Source: Pelargonium nanum (lineage: Eukaryota; Streptophyta; Magnoliopsida; Geraniales; Geraniaceae). Taken from it: a DNA stretch of 36,802 bases. Location of the stretch: the NCBI GenBank assembly GCA_036897485.1, contig JAYMTF010000423.1, forward strand, positions 1 to 36,802, given 5' to 3'. The translations under genes and the position numbers were made by a program. Positions 12,500 through 23,757 of the stretch are shown here, one piece after another; positions within the stretch are counted from its first letter, which is position 1; every line of letters starts with the position of its first letter. The notes below the pieces were generated by a model. The model was not told where the DNA came from. It saw nothing but the letters and a program-made list of their open reading frames with translations, and searched no databases.

Positions 12500-13935
12500 G
12501 TTAGCCACTTCTTTACTTCACCCATTGCATTTTGATTGGGTTTGATCGGTTGCTTTGTGTTGTTCATGGCAATTTCTGGACTGTCTGAGAGGTTTTTGTT
12601 GGTGGGTTTGAGTTCAATGTATCTGGGTTTGATTTGTCTCATTGTGTTGATCAAAGCAAATTCTGCACTATTTGGGGCTTCTTGTTGGGTTTGAGTTCAA
12701 TTGATTAGCCACTTCTATACTTCACCCCAAAAAAATGTTTTTTTTTTTTTTTGTTTCCACTTCTACTGCTTAACTGGATTTGATAGGCTGTTGGTGGGTT
12801 TGAGTTTAATTTATCTTGTCTACTCACTTCTTTACTTATTTATTGAGTTTGACTTGTGTGACTGTGTTGATCCTGGCAAATTCTTCTCTTGGGGCTTGTT
12901 GTTGGGTTTGAGTTAAGTTTATGTGGGGCAACCATTTTTTGGTTTGTCTCTTTGCATTTTTCATATTTCTATTTCTACTGCTTGATTGGGTTTGATTGGC
13001 TGGTTTGTGAATATAATTGGGTTACCTATTTATCTTTGTTGAGTTGATTTGTCTCATACTCTCATTGTGTTGATCATGACTAATTCTGCACTATTTGGGG
13101 CTGGTGGGGTTGAGTTTGATTTATCTGGGTTAACCATTTCTCTACTTCACCTTTTTTAAAGTTACCCACTTCTCTTCTAAATTGAACTTGATTTGTCTGA
13201 TTGTGTTGACCATGGCAAATTCTGCACTATTGAGGCTATTGGGTTTGAGTTTGATCTATCTGGGTTAACCATTTCTCTACTTCTACACTTTTTTTTTCTT
13301 CATTTGGTTAATTGAGTCTCATTTGTTGCATTGTGTTGTTCATGGCAACTTCTGCATTATTTGGGGCTTGTTTTTGGTGGGTTTGAGTTCGATTTATCTG
13401 GTTTAACCACTTCTCCACTTATTTTCCATGGCTTAATTCGTTGCATTCTGCTGTTCAGGGAAAATTCTGCTCTATTTGAGGTTTGAGTTCAATTTATCTG
13501 GATTAGCCATTTTTTTACTTATTCATTGAGTTTGATTTGTGTCATTGTGTTGATCATGGCAAATTCCGCACTATTTGGGGCTGGAGGGCCTGATTTTGTT
13601 TTATATGTTTTGACCGTTTCTCTGCTTCACCAATTTCTTGTTTGTTTCTTTGCATTTTTTTCTTCTATAATCTATATCTACTGCTTAATAGATGTTCGTG
13701 GCAAATTCTGCACTACATGTGGTTTTTTTGCTGGTGGGTTTGAGTTCAGTTTATAGGGGTTAGCCACTTTTTTACTTATTCGTTGAGTTTGATTTGTCAC
13801 ATGGTATTGATCATGGCACATTCTGCACTATTTGAGGCTTGTTGGTGGTCGGTTGCATTGTGTTGCTAATAATGGCTAATACTAAACTATTTGGGGTTTG
13901 AGTTCAATTGTTCTTGGGGTGTTTGAGTTCTGATT
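12480..13935 (+). repeat. Degenerate tandem repeat, about 11 units, in the invertase leader intron
   Basis: The recurring core is TTGATCATGGCAAATTCTGC followed by ACTATTTGGGGC, then GGGTTTGAGTTCAATTTATC, then TGGGTTAGCCACTTCTTTAC, then TTATTCATTGAGTTTGATTTG. Core copies occur near 12562, 12648, 12870, 13073, 13208, 13340, 13455, 13551, 13693, 13812 and 13870. Spacing varies from about 60 to 220 bp and the copies are well diverged. The leader splice donor lies in the first copy. Confidence 0.85.
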
Positions 13936-14345
13936 TTCGCATCTTCAAGTTCTTCAATTTCAACTGCTTCTTTTCTTCTTCTCCTTTTTGGGTATTTCAT
14001 ATTCTAGGGATCCACCGATGTGCACTTAGTCATATTCTAGGGATCCACTGTTTTCCCCGTAATTGGAAGTGAAATTGCATGGTTTGTTGTGATCTAAGCA
14101 CAACTAGTTCGTTTTAGCAAATTCACGTGTAAACGAGTGATTTGAAATTTTGGGCATTTTTTGGTTTGAGTTTGTAATGTTCTGACTTACTTATCTCTTT
14201 GTTTGTTTGGTTGGAGAAAAAAACAAAGTATATCAAATAGGTTTCGGGTGTTTATAGATATGCTTTTGTTATGTGTCAGGTCATCGCAGAGTAGAGTGTT
14301 TTTGTCTCAATTTAGCTCACTTTTATCTTTTTTGTCGAAATTCAG
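12500..14345 (+). other. Probable 5'-UTR intron of the invertase gene
   Basis: The interval starts GTTAGCC after CAATCCAG and ends at TTGTCGAAATTCAG before GTGTTGAAGAC. That gives a GT-AG intron leaving 43 nt of leader before the ATG at 14389. It is T/G-rich, as leader introns that raise expression often are. Most of it (12500-13930) is a degenerate tandem repeat. No expression data support it here, so the call rests on the splice signals and on the lack of any upstream coding frame. Confidence 0.55.
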
Positions 14346-14388
14346 GTGTTGAAGACACTCTAAGTGGTTGGCCTTTGAAACTTCAAGA

Positions 14389-17377
14389 ATGTCTTCACTC
14401 ACAGTGGATGTGATTCAAAATGGAAATTTAGCAAATGGTGATACCTTGTGTACCGTGGCTGAAATCGAAGAATGTGATTTTTCAAAGCTACTAGACCGAC
14501 CTAGGCCTTTGAATATGGAGCGACAGAGATCGTGTGACGAAAGGTCGCTAAGCGAGCTCTCTATCGGGTTCTCGCCTCGCCTATCTTCCCGACACGTTGA
14601 GAACTCTTCCCGGATAATGGACCATATGGAGTACATATTTTCACCGGATAGGAGATCGGTTTCAAATACCCCGAGGTCACAAAATGGCTTTGAGACGCAT
14701 CCAATGGTTGCTGAAGCATGGGAAGCTTTGAGAAGTTCGTTGGTACATTTCCGTGGTCAACCTGTTGGGACTATTGCGGCGTTAGATAATTCCGATGAAA
14801 AACTTAACTATGACCAGGTAAATACCCAATACTTGACTCTATTTCATATACCGTGATTTGTCAGTATCGCGTAGATCTTTTAGAGGGACGTGATGGTGAA
14901 TTCAACTTTATTATTAAAAAATGCATCTTTATTGGTGATTATGTCATTTTTAGATTTGGATTCGTCATAGAGGGGAAAACCATAATTTTCGAAATGCGGG
15001 AGCTTTTTCATAAAAAATACTCCATAACCGATTTATAGGGGATGTTTTCAAAATTTTGAAAGGATTTAACCCAGGATACAAGTATATTGCATTGAAACCG
15101 TGACTTGCACATTCTCGTACTTCAAATAAGCCTTTGGATGAATGAAAAACGTTTTCCCGCTACAATGTGCCCGTAAATTGACTAATTTCCTTGGCCATTT
15201 ATCCCTCTTTCAACTGATAGAATAGAACTGACTTGAACTCTTCACCCATGTAGGTTGTCAACTTCTACTAACTTTTTTTCCGAATCTGAATAGGTGTTCG
15301 TGAGAGACTTTGTCCCGAGTGCTTTGGCGTTTCTGATGAACGGCGAACCTGAAATCGTCAGAAATTTCATCTTGAAGACCCTTCGCCTTCAATCGTGGGA
15401 GAAAAAGATTGACCGGTTCCAGCTAGGCGAAGGAGTGATGCCGGCAAGTTTCAAGGTACTCCACGATCCAGTCAGAAACAACGAGACATTGATAGCAGAT
15501 TTCGGGGAGAGCGCGATAGGAAGAGTTGCTCCCGTGGACTCGGGTTTTTGGTGGATTATATTGCTTCGTGCATACACGAAGTCCACGGGAGACTCTTCTT
15601 TGGCCGAACTGCCGGAATGCCAAAAGGGTATGCGCTTGATTTTGAGTTTATGTCTTTCGGAGGGTTTTGATACATTCCCGACGCTGCTCTGTGCTGATGG
15701 ATGCTGCATGATTGATAGGAGAATGGTGAGCTTTCTGCAATCTATATTAACTTCGTGTTATTATTATAAAAATTAAGATTAACTCATGTCAAACTTGTTT
15801 GGTTTCCCTAACATCATCCGTGAAGATTTAGAATTTGTTATTAGAGTCAACGGTGTTCAAAATTGGGTCCGAACCAAATATTTGGACCTAACTGGACTGG
15901 ACCAAATTATTTTTTATTTTATTTGATTTTTTTGCGTAGAAAATTATTTTTTAATGATTTAGGTCCATTTTATTTGGTTGCTTTTTTCCATCTTGCAAAG
16001 CTAGCTTGTGGTTGGTTTCACTTTTCTTCGTATGTAACCGTTAGTCGCTTTTTTCATTGGATAAACCTACGATTTAGGTGGTAAACTAAGTCTAGCTAAT
16101 AATTATTTATGTCAAATGTTATAGCTTATGTTGGTAATTCGTGTTTCAGGGCGTGTACGGTCATCCGATTGAAATTCAAGCTCTATTCTTCATGGCACTA
16201 CGATGTGCTTTGGTTTTACTCAAGCAAGATGACGAGGGAAAGGAGTTTGTGGAGCGAATAGCGAAACGACTTCATGCATTGAGCTATCACATGAGAAGCT
16301 ACTACTGGCTAGACTTGAAGCAACTCAACGACATATATAGATACAAAACCGAGGAGTACTCTCATACCGCGGTTAACAAGTTCAATGTCATGCCCGATTC
16401 TCTTCCCGAATGGGTGTTTGATTTCATGCCAACGCACGGTGGTTATTTTATTGGGAACATTAGTCCCGCGAGAATGGATCTACGTTGGTTCTGTTTGGGT
16501 AATTGTATTGCAATCTTGTCGTCCTTGGCGACCCCCGAGCAGGCGACTGCGATTATGGATCTTATTGAGTCACGGTGGGAGGAGTTGGTCGGTGAAATGC
16601 CGTTGAAGGTTTGTTATCCGGCGATTGAAGGTCACGAATGGAGAATTGTGACGGGATGTGACCCGAAAAATACGAGATGGAGCTACCACAATGGAGGGTC
16701 ATGGCCAGGTATGCTTCTTGCTTTCTAACACACAACTTCATCTTTATGAACTTAACTAGTAAAGACTATCCTTGGGATTCATTTTTGGTTATTGGAGGTT
16801 GGGTTTGATTTAGGTATTTTCAACCTGAACCTCAAAATATCCAACCAAGAACTCGAATTATCAGCTATAGATAAGACTATAGTCATAATCGATGCTCACC
16901 AAAACTTTGTGCATTAAGTCGTTTTATGGATAAGTTTTTTGGTAACGGATATAGAGAATTGTTATAATCTTTTGCATATTCTCCTCCAATGTTGCTCTAA
17001 AAACGGTTTCTCCATCTCAACTTTATCGTGATAATCTATGAGCACACATTCATCTTTTTTTCGCTATTGTTGCAAATGCAGTGCTCTTATGGCTACTCAC
17101 AGCCGCGTGTATCAAAACCGGACGCCCCCAAATAGCGAAGCGCGCCATTGAACTCGCGGAAACTAGGCTGCTAAAAGATAGCTGGCCCGAGTACTACGAC
17201 GGGAAGCTAGGAAGGTACGTTGGGAAGCAAGCGCGGAAGTTTCAAACATGGTCGATTGCTGGATACTTGGTCGCGAAGATGATGCTCGAAGATCCTTCCC
17301 ATTTGGGTATGATCTCGCTCGAAGAAGACAAAATGATGAAGCCTCTCATGAAGAGATCAAATTCATGGACTTTTTGA
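14389..17377 (+). CDS. Cytosolic alkaline/neutral invertase (GH100), complete four-exon gene
   Basis: Exons 14389-14817, 15294-15725, 16150-16708 and 17082-17377 join to 571 codons plus TGA. The enzyme hydrolyses sucrose to glucose and fructose at neutral to alkaline pH. There is no signal or transit peptide, so it should be cytosolic (beta clade). Seen: a serine/arginine-rich N-terminal ~90 residues, then the GH100 domain with [15 protein letters not shown] (from 144), [20 protein letters not shown] (Asp225, candidate acid) and [20 protein letters not shown] (Glu450, candidate second catalytic residue). NGGSWP/VLLWLL is split by intron 3. The C-terminus KRSNSWTF fits an RSxS 14-3-3 site; the equivalent serine of Arabidopsis CINV1 is a known phosphosite. 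The ATG was chosen because upstream in-frame codons contain none. The closest Arabidopsis type appears to be A/N-InvB. No defects seen. Confidence 0.95.
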
Positions 17378-18440
17378 TGGTATGTGATGTGTTGTTCTCT
17401 AGGGTTTTAGGAGGGATCATGATTGTATTTTTCTCTTATTTTTTCATGTTAAAATTAAATGTTCTTGTTCTTGTACTATATGGTGATGAATTGTATGATT
17501 GTTGTTGCTTGGACTAGGTACATTTTGTATTAGGGCATTTGGAGAAAACTAGGTTCCATTAGTGGGTAGCTCTCTTGGTGTGCTATTATTTTTAAAAATT
17601 ATAAATATTGTGATTGTAATGATTTAATTTGTTTCTTTAAATTCAATTTATGTCGATGACGTGTAGGTAGAGGTGGCAAAATTTTGGCTCGGGTAGGGTA
17701 GCGTTCGGGTTGATGAACCCTAACCCGACCCTATAGAGTTGTTCGGGTTTCAGGCATAAAATGCATTTTTTTTGTGGGTATCCTCGACTCGATTCCAGCC
17801 CGTCCTAAAAATTTCTAATTAACTCAACCCGCCCGATATTTTTCGGGTTGATAATTGTAGACCCGGACCCAACCCTATAGGTTTTGGTACCCGACAGGTC
17901 GAGTACCCTTTTGCCAACTCTATATGTAGGGGTGTGCATTGGTCCAAGATTAGATCGGATTGGATCAGACCATTTGTTCTTAAGTACATAGATGGATCAT
18001 ATAAGATAATTTGCAAGTCGATAAATCATTTATTTGTGACCATAATAAGATAATTTTTCTAATAGTTTCAAATTTATTTAATTATATATATAACATTTTG
18101 AAAAGTAAATTTTATCTTTCAAGACTCTAAAACACAAAAATAATAAAATAAAAAATAGGACAATAATTTTGTGGCAAATTTTCCGTATTTATATCTTCTT
18201 CATCAGAACTGAAATCAAATACCAACCGTCCAATCCAAATTCAACGGCCGATCCACGAGCCACGTGTCACAGTGTTACTTTTTTCCTTCCCCAAGCAATC
18301 CGAAAATAAAAAAACAAAACAAAATTATAGTAACAGACTTCTGAAACTAATTTTCTCGAGCTCTTCAATTTTTATTTTCTCTCGTTTTCTCGCCACCCAA
18401 ACAGCCGAGAAAGAGAAGAAAAAGGAGAGAAATCAACGTG
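17378..18440. other. Intergenic DNA between invertase and ERD2-like genes
   Basis: The left part is the invertase 3' UTR. The middle carries a MITE-like block (17668-17925, listed separately) and a fragment starting AGGGGTGTGCATTGGTCC (17929-17990) that looks like another common plant repeat end. The right part, with CT-rich and GAGA-rich sequence, should be the ERD2-like promoter and leader. No gene seen. Confidence 0.5.
17668..17925. mobile_element. MITE-like element with GGTGGCAAAA ends
   Basis: The left end reads TAGAGGTGGCAAAATTTT and the right end CCTTTTGCCAACTCTATA, forming imperfect inverted ends. The interior is rich in CGGGT/ACCCG words. TGTAGG flanks both sides, a possible partial target duplication. 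It has no coding capacity and lies between genes. Confidence 0.5.
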
Positions 18441-21400
18441 ATGAGGCCACAGAAGACGCCGATCCACGCCGTGTCGATGTGGATTCGGCGGCAACCGCCG
18501 AAGGTGAAGGGGTTTCTGGCCGTGGTGACCGGCATTGCGGCTCTGCTCATGCTGCGATTCATCGTCCACGATCACGACAACCTCTTCGTCGCGGCCGAGG
18601 CGGTTCACTCCATTGGAATTTCGGTGCTCATTTACAAGCTCATGAAGGAGAGGACTTGTGCAGGTGAAATTTCAGAAGATTGATGGCGTTTTTTTATTTA
18701 ATGTTTTTGGAAAATTGTGAGGATATAGAATGAGAAAAAGATGCAGATTTCATTGAATTGCGTGTTTTTGGATTTGGATATATGTGTGTAGCGTGGCTGT
18801 ATAAGAAACTACTGTTTTATTGATTTTATTGTTGAGTGGATTGTTTTTGTTAATTTTGTGAATTGAGGATTTTCTTTCCACTATTAGGATTATATATATA
18901 TGTGTGTGTGTGTGTGTTTTGTTTGTTTGTGTATGGCTTTACTCATGATCCTATAGGAAACTACTATTCTATTGATTTTACTGTTGAGTTGATTGTGTCA
19001 TTGTATATTTTGTTATTGTATGTCTTTAGCTAATCCTATAGGAAACTACTATTTTATTGTTGAGTTGATTGTTCTTGTTTATTTTGTGAATTGGGGAATA
19101 TTTTTTTTTGTAGGATTCAACTCTATTCGATAAAGTTTTATTTTTGTGTGTGTGGATTTACTTCTAATCCTATAGGAAACTACTATTTTATTGTTGAGTT
19201 CATTGTTCTTGTTTATTTTGTGAATTGGGGAATATATATTTTGGTAGGATTCAACTCTATTCGATAAAGTTTTATTTTTTTGTGTGTGGATTTACTTCTA
19301 ATCATATAGAAAACTACTATTTTATTGTGGAGTTGATTGATCTTGTTTATTTTGTGAATTGTGTATTTTTTTTTCCATACTTAGTGTTTCTATTTTTACT
19401 GTAAAATCTAACTCTACTAGATAATTTTTTTTGTTATCTAATATATTGAATTAGTTAATTATTTCTTTTATTGATCAAAGGGTGATTCTATTCAAGTTGG
19501 TCTTCAAATTGAGCACTTGGAACTTGGAAGTAAGAAAGATGAGATTTTGTTCTGTGCTCACTTCTTGACTTTTGCATTGTTTTTCATGACATGTTTGGTA
19601 AATGAGAAAATATGGAAACATAGGAGAATGAGAAATTTGAAATTTTAGATTTCTATTTATTTAGATCAGAAGATGAGTAGCACAATTCATTTGCTTAGCT
19701 TGGCTTTCTACTTTTGGCAGTTGAAATAGCATATAAGAAAATAAGATTCTAAATTTGTTCCATGTTCTTTACCTCATTATTCTCTTTCAAGTTTCACCAA
19801 ACTCCAAATTGATGGTGAAGATTGTTTGATACCATTACTTAGTATTTGAAATCTCATTACATTGATTAAATTGCAGATATGTACCATATACTTAATCTCT
19901 TTTGCAAATAGCTCCATATACTTTTTTTTGTGACAACTAACTCCATGAACTTTCAATTTTTCATTCCTTCCATTAGAATTATCTGATTTTTTTTATCCCT
20001 TATCATGTATACGGCACATGATCTATTTTTTTTTTCCTTTCAAAATAGTCATTTTATCCTTACGATCACCATCTGTTTCACATTGCCGGAATGAAGAATT
20101 GAAAGCACACGAAGTCAGACGTCGTGAAAAACATGTATAGGGAGATATCTTCAAATGAGGCTAAGTATAGGGTATTTACCCACAACCTGTCCAATTGCAA
20201 ATTGCTATTTTCATTGTTGTTTGTAAAAATTAACTTCTTATTTGTCTTTTCGAATTGAAACTTCTACTTGGCACTTCATAGTCGAAGGTTACATGATATG
20301 TATCTATTTGCACGCATCATACTGGCATTAACAGTTTGTAACAGACTTCTATTTCAACCTCTTGAGATTTAGAAAAATGTGATATTCTTAGTCTTTTATA
20401 TATATATTTTTCTTACTTTTGGATTATGTGCAGGACTCTCGCTTAAATCTCAGGAGCTTACGGCTATTTTTTTAGGGGTTAGGCTTTACTGCAGTTTTGT
20501 TATGGAATATGACATACACACCTTACTCGATTTAGCTACATTGGCAACAACCCTATGGGTTATTTATATGATCCGCTTCAAACTAAAGTCTAGTTACATG
20601 GTGGAAAAAGACAACTTCGCGATATACTATGTGGTGAGTTTTCCAAAGTTGATACCTTTTATGTCCGGTATTTTGGTGAAGCAGTGTTTTTTTATAGCAA
20701 GTGATGCGTGCGTGTAAGCAAGTTTGTTACAGTCAACACGCAAAGTGAGGGTTAGTTTATGAGTGATGATATTGTTGGTCACAAACTTTGTCAAAAGAAA
20801 CTTGGATACTTCATGCCAAGACTCAAGAGGTGTACGTAACCTTGTAGAACTGGCAATTTGGACCCGAACCCGTGGGCACCTGAAATTTGACCTCATGTTT
20901 GCGGGTTCGGATCACATAAAAGAAACCAGACTGATTTTCGACACGTGGTTGTAGTTGAAAATTGTGGATCGGGTTTGCGTTAGTATTCTCGACCCGAACC
21001 CGCAAAACCGGATATGAAACCTAATTGCCAGCGCATAACCTTGTTTAACTGTTCCGTCATTAAGATGGAGCCTGTTAAGCATTCATGCTAAACTGAAAAG
21101 GTGGCTTTAATAGGAATTTGGCACATCAGTTTGGTAAAATGCATAATTCCATAATGTTAAGCTGGATTTATTTTGTACACTTGTTTTATTTGATCTTTCT
21201 GTTATGGAGAATGTTCTAAAATGGTCCCTTTAGTATCCATTTTGTTCTGATTTAGTTTTTGTTCTAATTTAATCCATTTAGTATCCATTTTTTGTCAAAT
21301 TTGTCCTCTGTTTTATCTTGTTCTAATTTAGCAACCTTAGTATCTACTATGTGCCAAATTGGTCCCTAGAGTTACTGTTTTGGAACAAAATGGATCCTAA

Positions 21401-23757
21401 AGGGACTAATTTTGAACAAAAATCAAATTGGGGACCAGTTTGACACAAAATGGATACTAAAGGGACTGAATTGGAACATAAATAAAATTAGAGACCAATT
21501 TGACTCAAAATGGATACTAAGTGGTGAAACAAAAATCAAATTAGAGACCAATTTGGTAAATGATTGATACTAAGGGGACCATTTTGAAACATAATCCTTC
21601 TATTATTATTAATAATCTGTTTTCTTCAAAGTAATCTTCTTGGAAATGAATTTGGATGCAGCTGATACCTTGTGGCGTGTTAGCTTTATTGGTTCATCCG
21701 ACAACTTCTCATCATATTATAAACAGAATCTCATGGGCATTTTGTGTATATTTGGAAGCTGTTTCAGTACTGCCCCAGTTGCGGGTCATGCAGAACACTA
21801 AGGTACAATGTCAAGAATATTTTGAACGGAATATACTTAGGACGTGTTTCAGATTGAACCGGATGCTTCTTTTTACTCATATCTCATCTTCCTTGTTACT
21901 TTCAGATTGTTGAACCATTCACGGCTCATTATGTATTTGCACTGGGTGTTGCGAGGTTCCTCAGCTGCGCCCATTGGGTTCTCCAGGTTTGATCTCAATA
22001 AGTTGAATCTATAACTTGCTTTGAGTTAGGCTTATTATCATGTGCTCGTGAATTTTGAATGTGTGGGGGGAAACGTTCACCATGCATGTGAATATGATGT
22101 GCAATGTCTCTTAATTGTTGGGAGAGTTGGTTAATTAACTATGCATTTCATGCTAGGATATCTAGATTGCTCGATTCAGAATTTATTCAATGGTTAAGGT
22201 TGCGTAAATTGCTGTTGAATAATTTACCGAGCCAACCATTTGGTATCTACTATTAGTAGAGGGAGAATCTATGTTGAATTATTGTATAGTGCTCAATTGC
22301 TTGTTAATGAGATATCTCGATTCTTGTGTTGTTTATAAAAAATGCAGTTGAAGCAATGGCAGTAGTACCGAGTTAGCTCAATAAGAGCTAGCAATTTGGA
22401 CTGGGAACGCCAGGCACCTGCAATCTAACCCACATTGTTGTGGGATTGGGTCACATACAATAGACACGACTAATTTCGTCATATCAGGTCGGGTTGGGCA
22501 ACCACACTCAACCCACATATTTTTAATGTAAAACCCGACTTCCGCACGAACCCGCACCTCTTGTGGGTTGGGTTTGGTCTCTTCAACCTGAACCTGGAAA
22601 ATAAACATCTCTACTGTGAACATAGATGAATTTGTCCATTAATGTGTTTGGATAGAAAGAGAAAAAAAAACATACTAAGTTTACGACACCTAAGTTATCG
22701 TCATGTCTCCCTACATGGTCGTTGCTATGATTTTTCGTTTCTCTAATGGATATGAACTTTTTTGTTAATGTGTAATTCTGTTGATTTCGACAGGTCTTTG
22801 ATAGTCGCGGACACCTGCTTGTAGCACTGGGCTATGGATTATGGCCCTCTATGGTTCTTCTCTCTGAAATTATCCAAACTTTCATCCTAGCAGACTTTTG
22901 TTATTATTATATGAAGAGGTTGGTCGCATACGCTTTTATTTTTTATTTTTTTATTTTTTATAAGGGAAATAGCAGATACCTCTTCGGAATCATGTCTCTT
23001 TTTTATTACTCAAAACTATTTTTGCGACACATAACTATCCTAAACTATTCCCAAACCATTACGTCAAATCATAATACTAGAATATGTTGTTAGCTTGATC
23101 ACGTGCAACTGTGCAAGTTTTATGAAATTTTCTAGAATTACAAAATTATCCTTTTGTGTTATGATTCACCCTTGCATATATTATTGATGTAATTTGGAAT
23201 GTTTCACCGGAATTTATCGAAATTTGGTGAAACTTTCTACATTCCAGCGATATTGTGCAAGGGTGAATCATAATAATAAAGGGTAATTTTGGAATCTAAG
23301 AAAAGTTTACACGTGACTTGCACATGATCAAACTAACAGAACATGCGGTTAATTATGAGCATACCTGGCAATTCGGGCCACGTAAAAAGAATCTCACATT
23401 CTTACTTTGCAACTTTTTATCGGCCCTAACTTGTCCTACTAACGAAAAGTAGTTTGGTGAAAATATGAGCATTTCTTTGCCCGGCTTGTTTAGGCATATG
23501 GCCCACATTGTCAGGTGTAATTATGATAGATATAATGATTTCGGGATATCTTTGGGCATTTATGTGTCGCAAACAAAAAACAAGTTTTGGGTGATCATGT
23601 GCAAAAGAGCCATAGTTCATGGAATGTATATGCAATTTCTCCTGCTTTCAGTTCGTGATATCTTTTCGAAACTATACATTACATTGGTTACTACTTTGCG
23701 CTTTGCAGTGTGTTCGGAGGACAACTTGTCCTACGGCTTCCTTCCGGAGTTGTGTAA
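18441..23757 (+). CDS. ERD2-like (KDEL/HDEL receptor family) membrane protein, complete six-exon gene
   Basis: Exons 18441-18663, 20434-20633, 21662-21802, 21906-21986, 22794-22918 and 23709-23757 join to 272 codons plus TAA. The start is the ATG opening MRPQKTPIH. The protein belongs to the ER-lumen-protein-retaining receptor family, with the hallmarks LIYKLMKERTCAGLSLKSQEL, VRLYCSFVMEY and YLEAVSVLPQLRVMQ. It also has HYVFALGVARFLSCAHWVLQ and FILADFCYYYMKS and ends VLRLPSGVV. Hydrophobic spans fit a seven-helix protein. It carries an N-terminal extension of ~50 residues with an additional helix (FLAVVTGIAALLMLRFIV) that classical ERD2 lacks, marking it as an ERD2-related protein. HDEL-cargo retrieval is known for classical ERD2; for this subgroup it is unproven. 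The protein should sit in Golgi/ER membranes. Introns 1 to 5 are GT-AG and repeat-laden. The last exon codes only ~16 residues. Confidence 0.93.
18795..19430 (+). repeat. Five-copy tandem repeat in ERD2-like intron 1
   Basis: The unit TAATCCTATAGGAAACTACT followed by ATTTTATTGTTGAGTTGATTG recurs near 18799, 18946, 19031, 19165 and 19299. The last three starts are exactly 134 bp apart, and units 19031-19164 and 19165-19298 are almost identical. The first two are diverged or shortened. A (TA)n(TG)n microsatellite lies at 18890-18916. Confidence 0.85.
20846..21035. mobile_element. Mutator-like MITE, family A, with 9-bp target duplication
   Basis: The element starts AGAACTGGCAATTTGG and ends CTAATTGCCAGCGCA, imperfect inverted ends. 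The interior has GACCCGAACCCG-type words. TAACCTTGT occurs directly before (20837-20845) and after (21036-21044). A 9-bp duplication is typical of Mutator-like insertion. It lies in intron 2 of the ERD2-like gene. Related copies are at 22384, 31709 and 35179. Confidence 0.7.
21200..21600. mobile_element. Palindromic mosaic repeat (foldback element) in ERD2-like intron 2
   Basis: The outer arms are GTTCTAAAATGGTCCCTTTA (from 21212) and the inverse TAAGGGGACCATTTTGAAAC (to 21590). Inside, the module TTTAGTATCCATTTTGTTCT recurs about three times on the left half, and its reverse complement about four times on the right half. The two halves could fold into a long imperfect hairpin. There is no coding capacity, and I could not fix a target duplication. 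Confidence 0.7.
22384..22608. mobile_element. Family A MITE copy in ERD2-like intron 4
   Basis: The left end reads AGAGCTAGCAATTTGGAC. The interior shares GGGCACCTGCAATCTAACCC-like, GGTCACATA, CGGGTTGGGCAACC and TTGTGGGTTGGGTTTGGTCT words with the other family A copies. The right terminal repeat is eroded (CTGGAAAATAAACATCTC), so the right boundary is approximate. Confidence 0.55.
23088..23338. mobile_element. hAT-like hairpin MITE in ERD2-like intron 5
   Basis: Inverted arms of ~85 bp start TGTTAGCTTGATCACGTGCA on the left and end CACATGATCAAACTAACA on the right. The inner arms include ATGATTCACCCTTGCA and TGCAAGGGTGAATCAT. The core GGAATGTTTCACC...GGTGAAAC...CATTCC is itself inverted, so almost the whole 251 bp is one hairpin. 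Flanks GAATATGT (23080-23087) and GAACATGC (23339-23346) look like a diverged 8-bp target duplication. Confidence 0.7.

Noticed and set aside
12480..13935. CRISPR-like array
   Set aside because: The units are diverged and unevenly spaced, with no unique spacers of constant size, in a plant intron. It is an ordinary degenerate tandem repeat.
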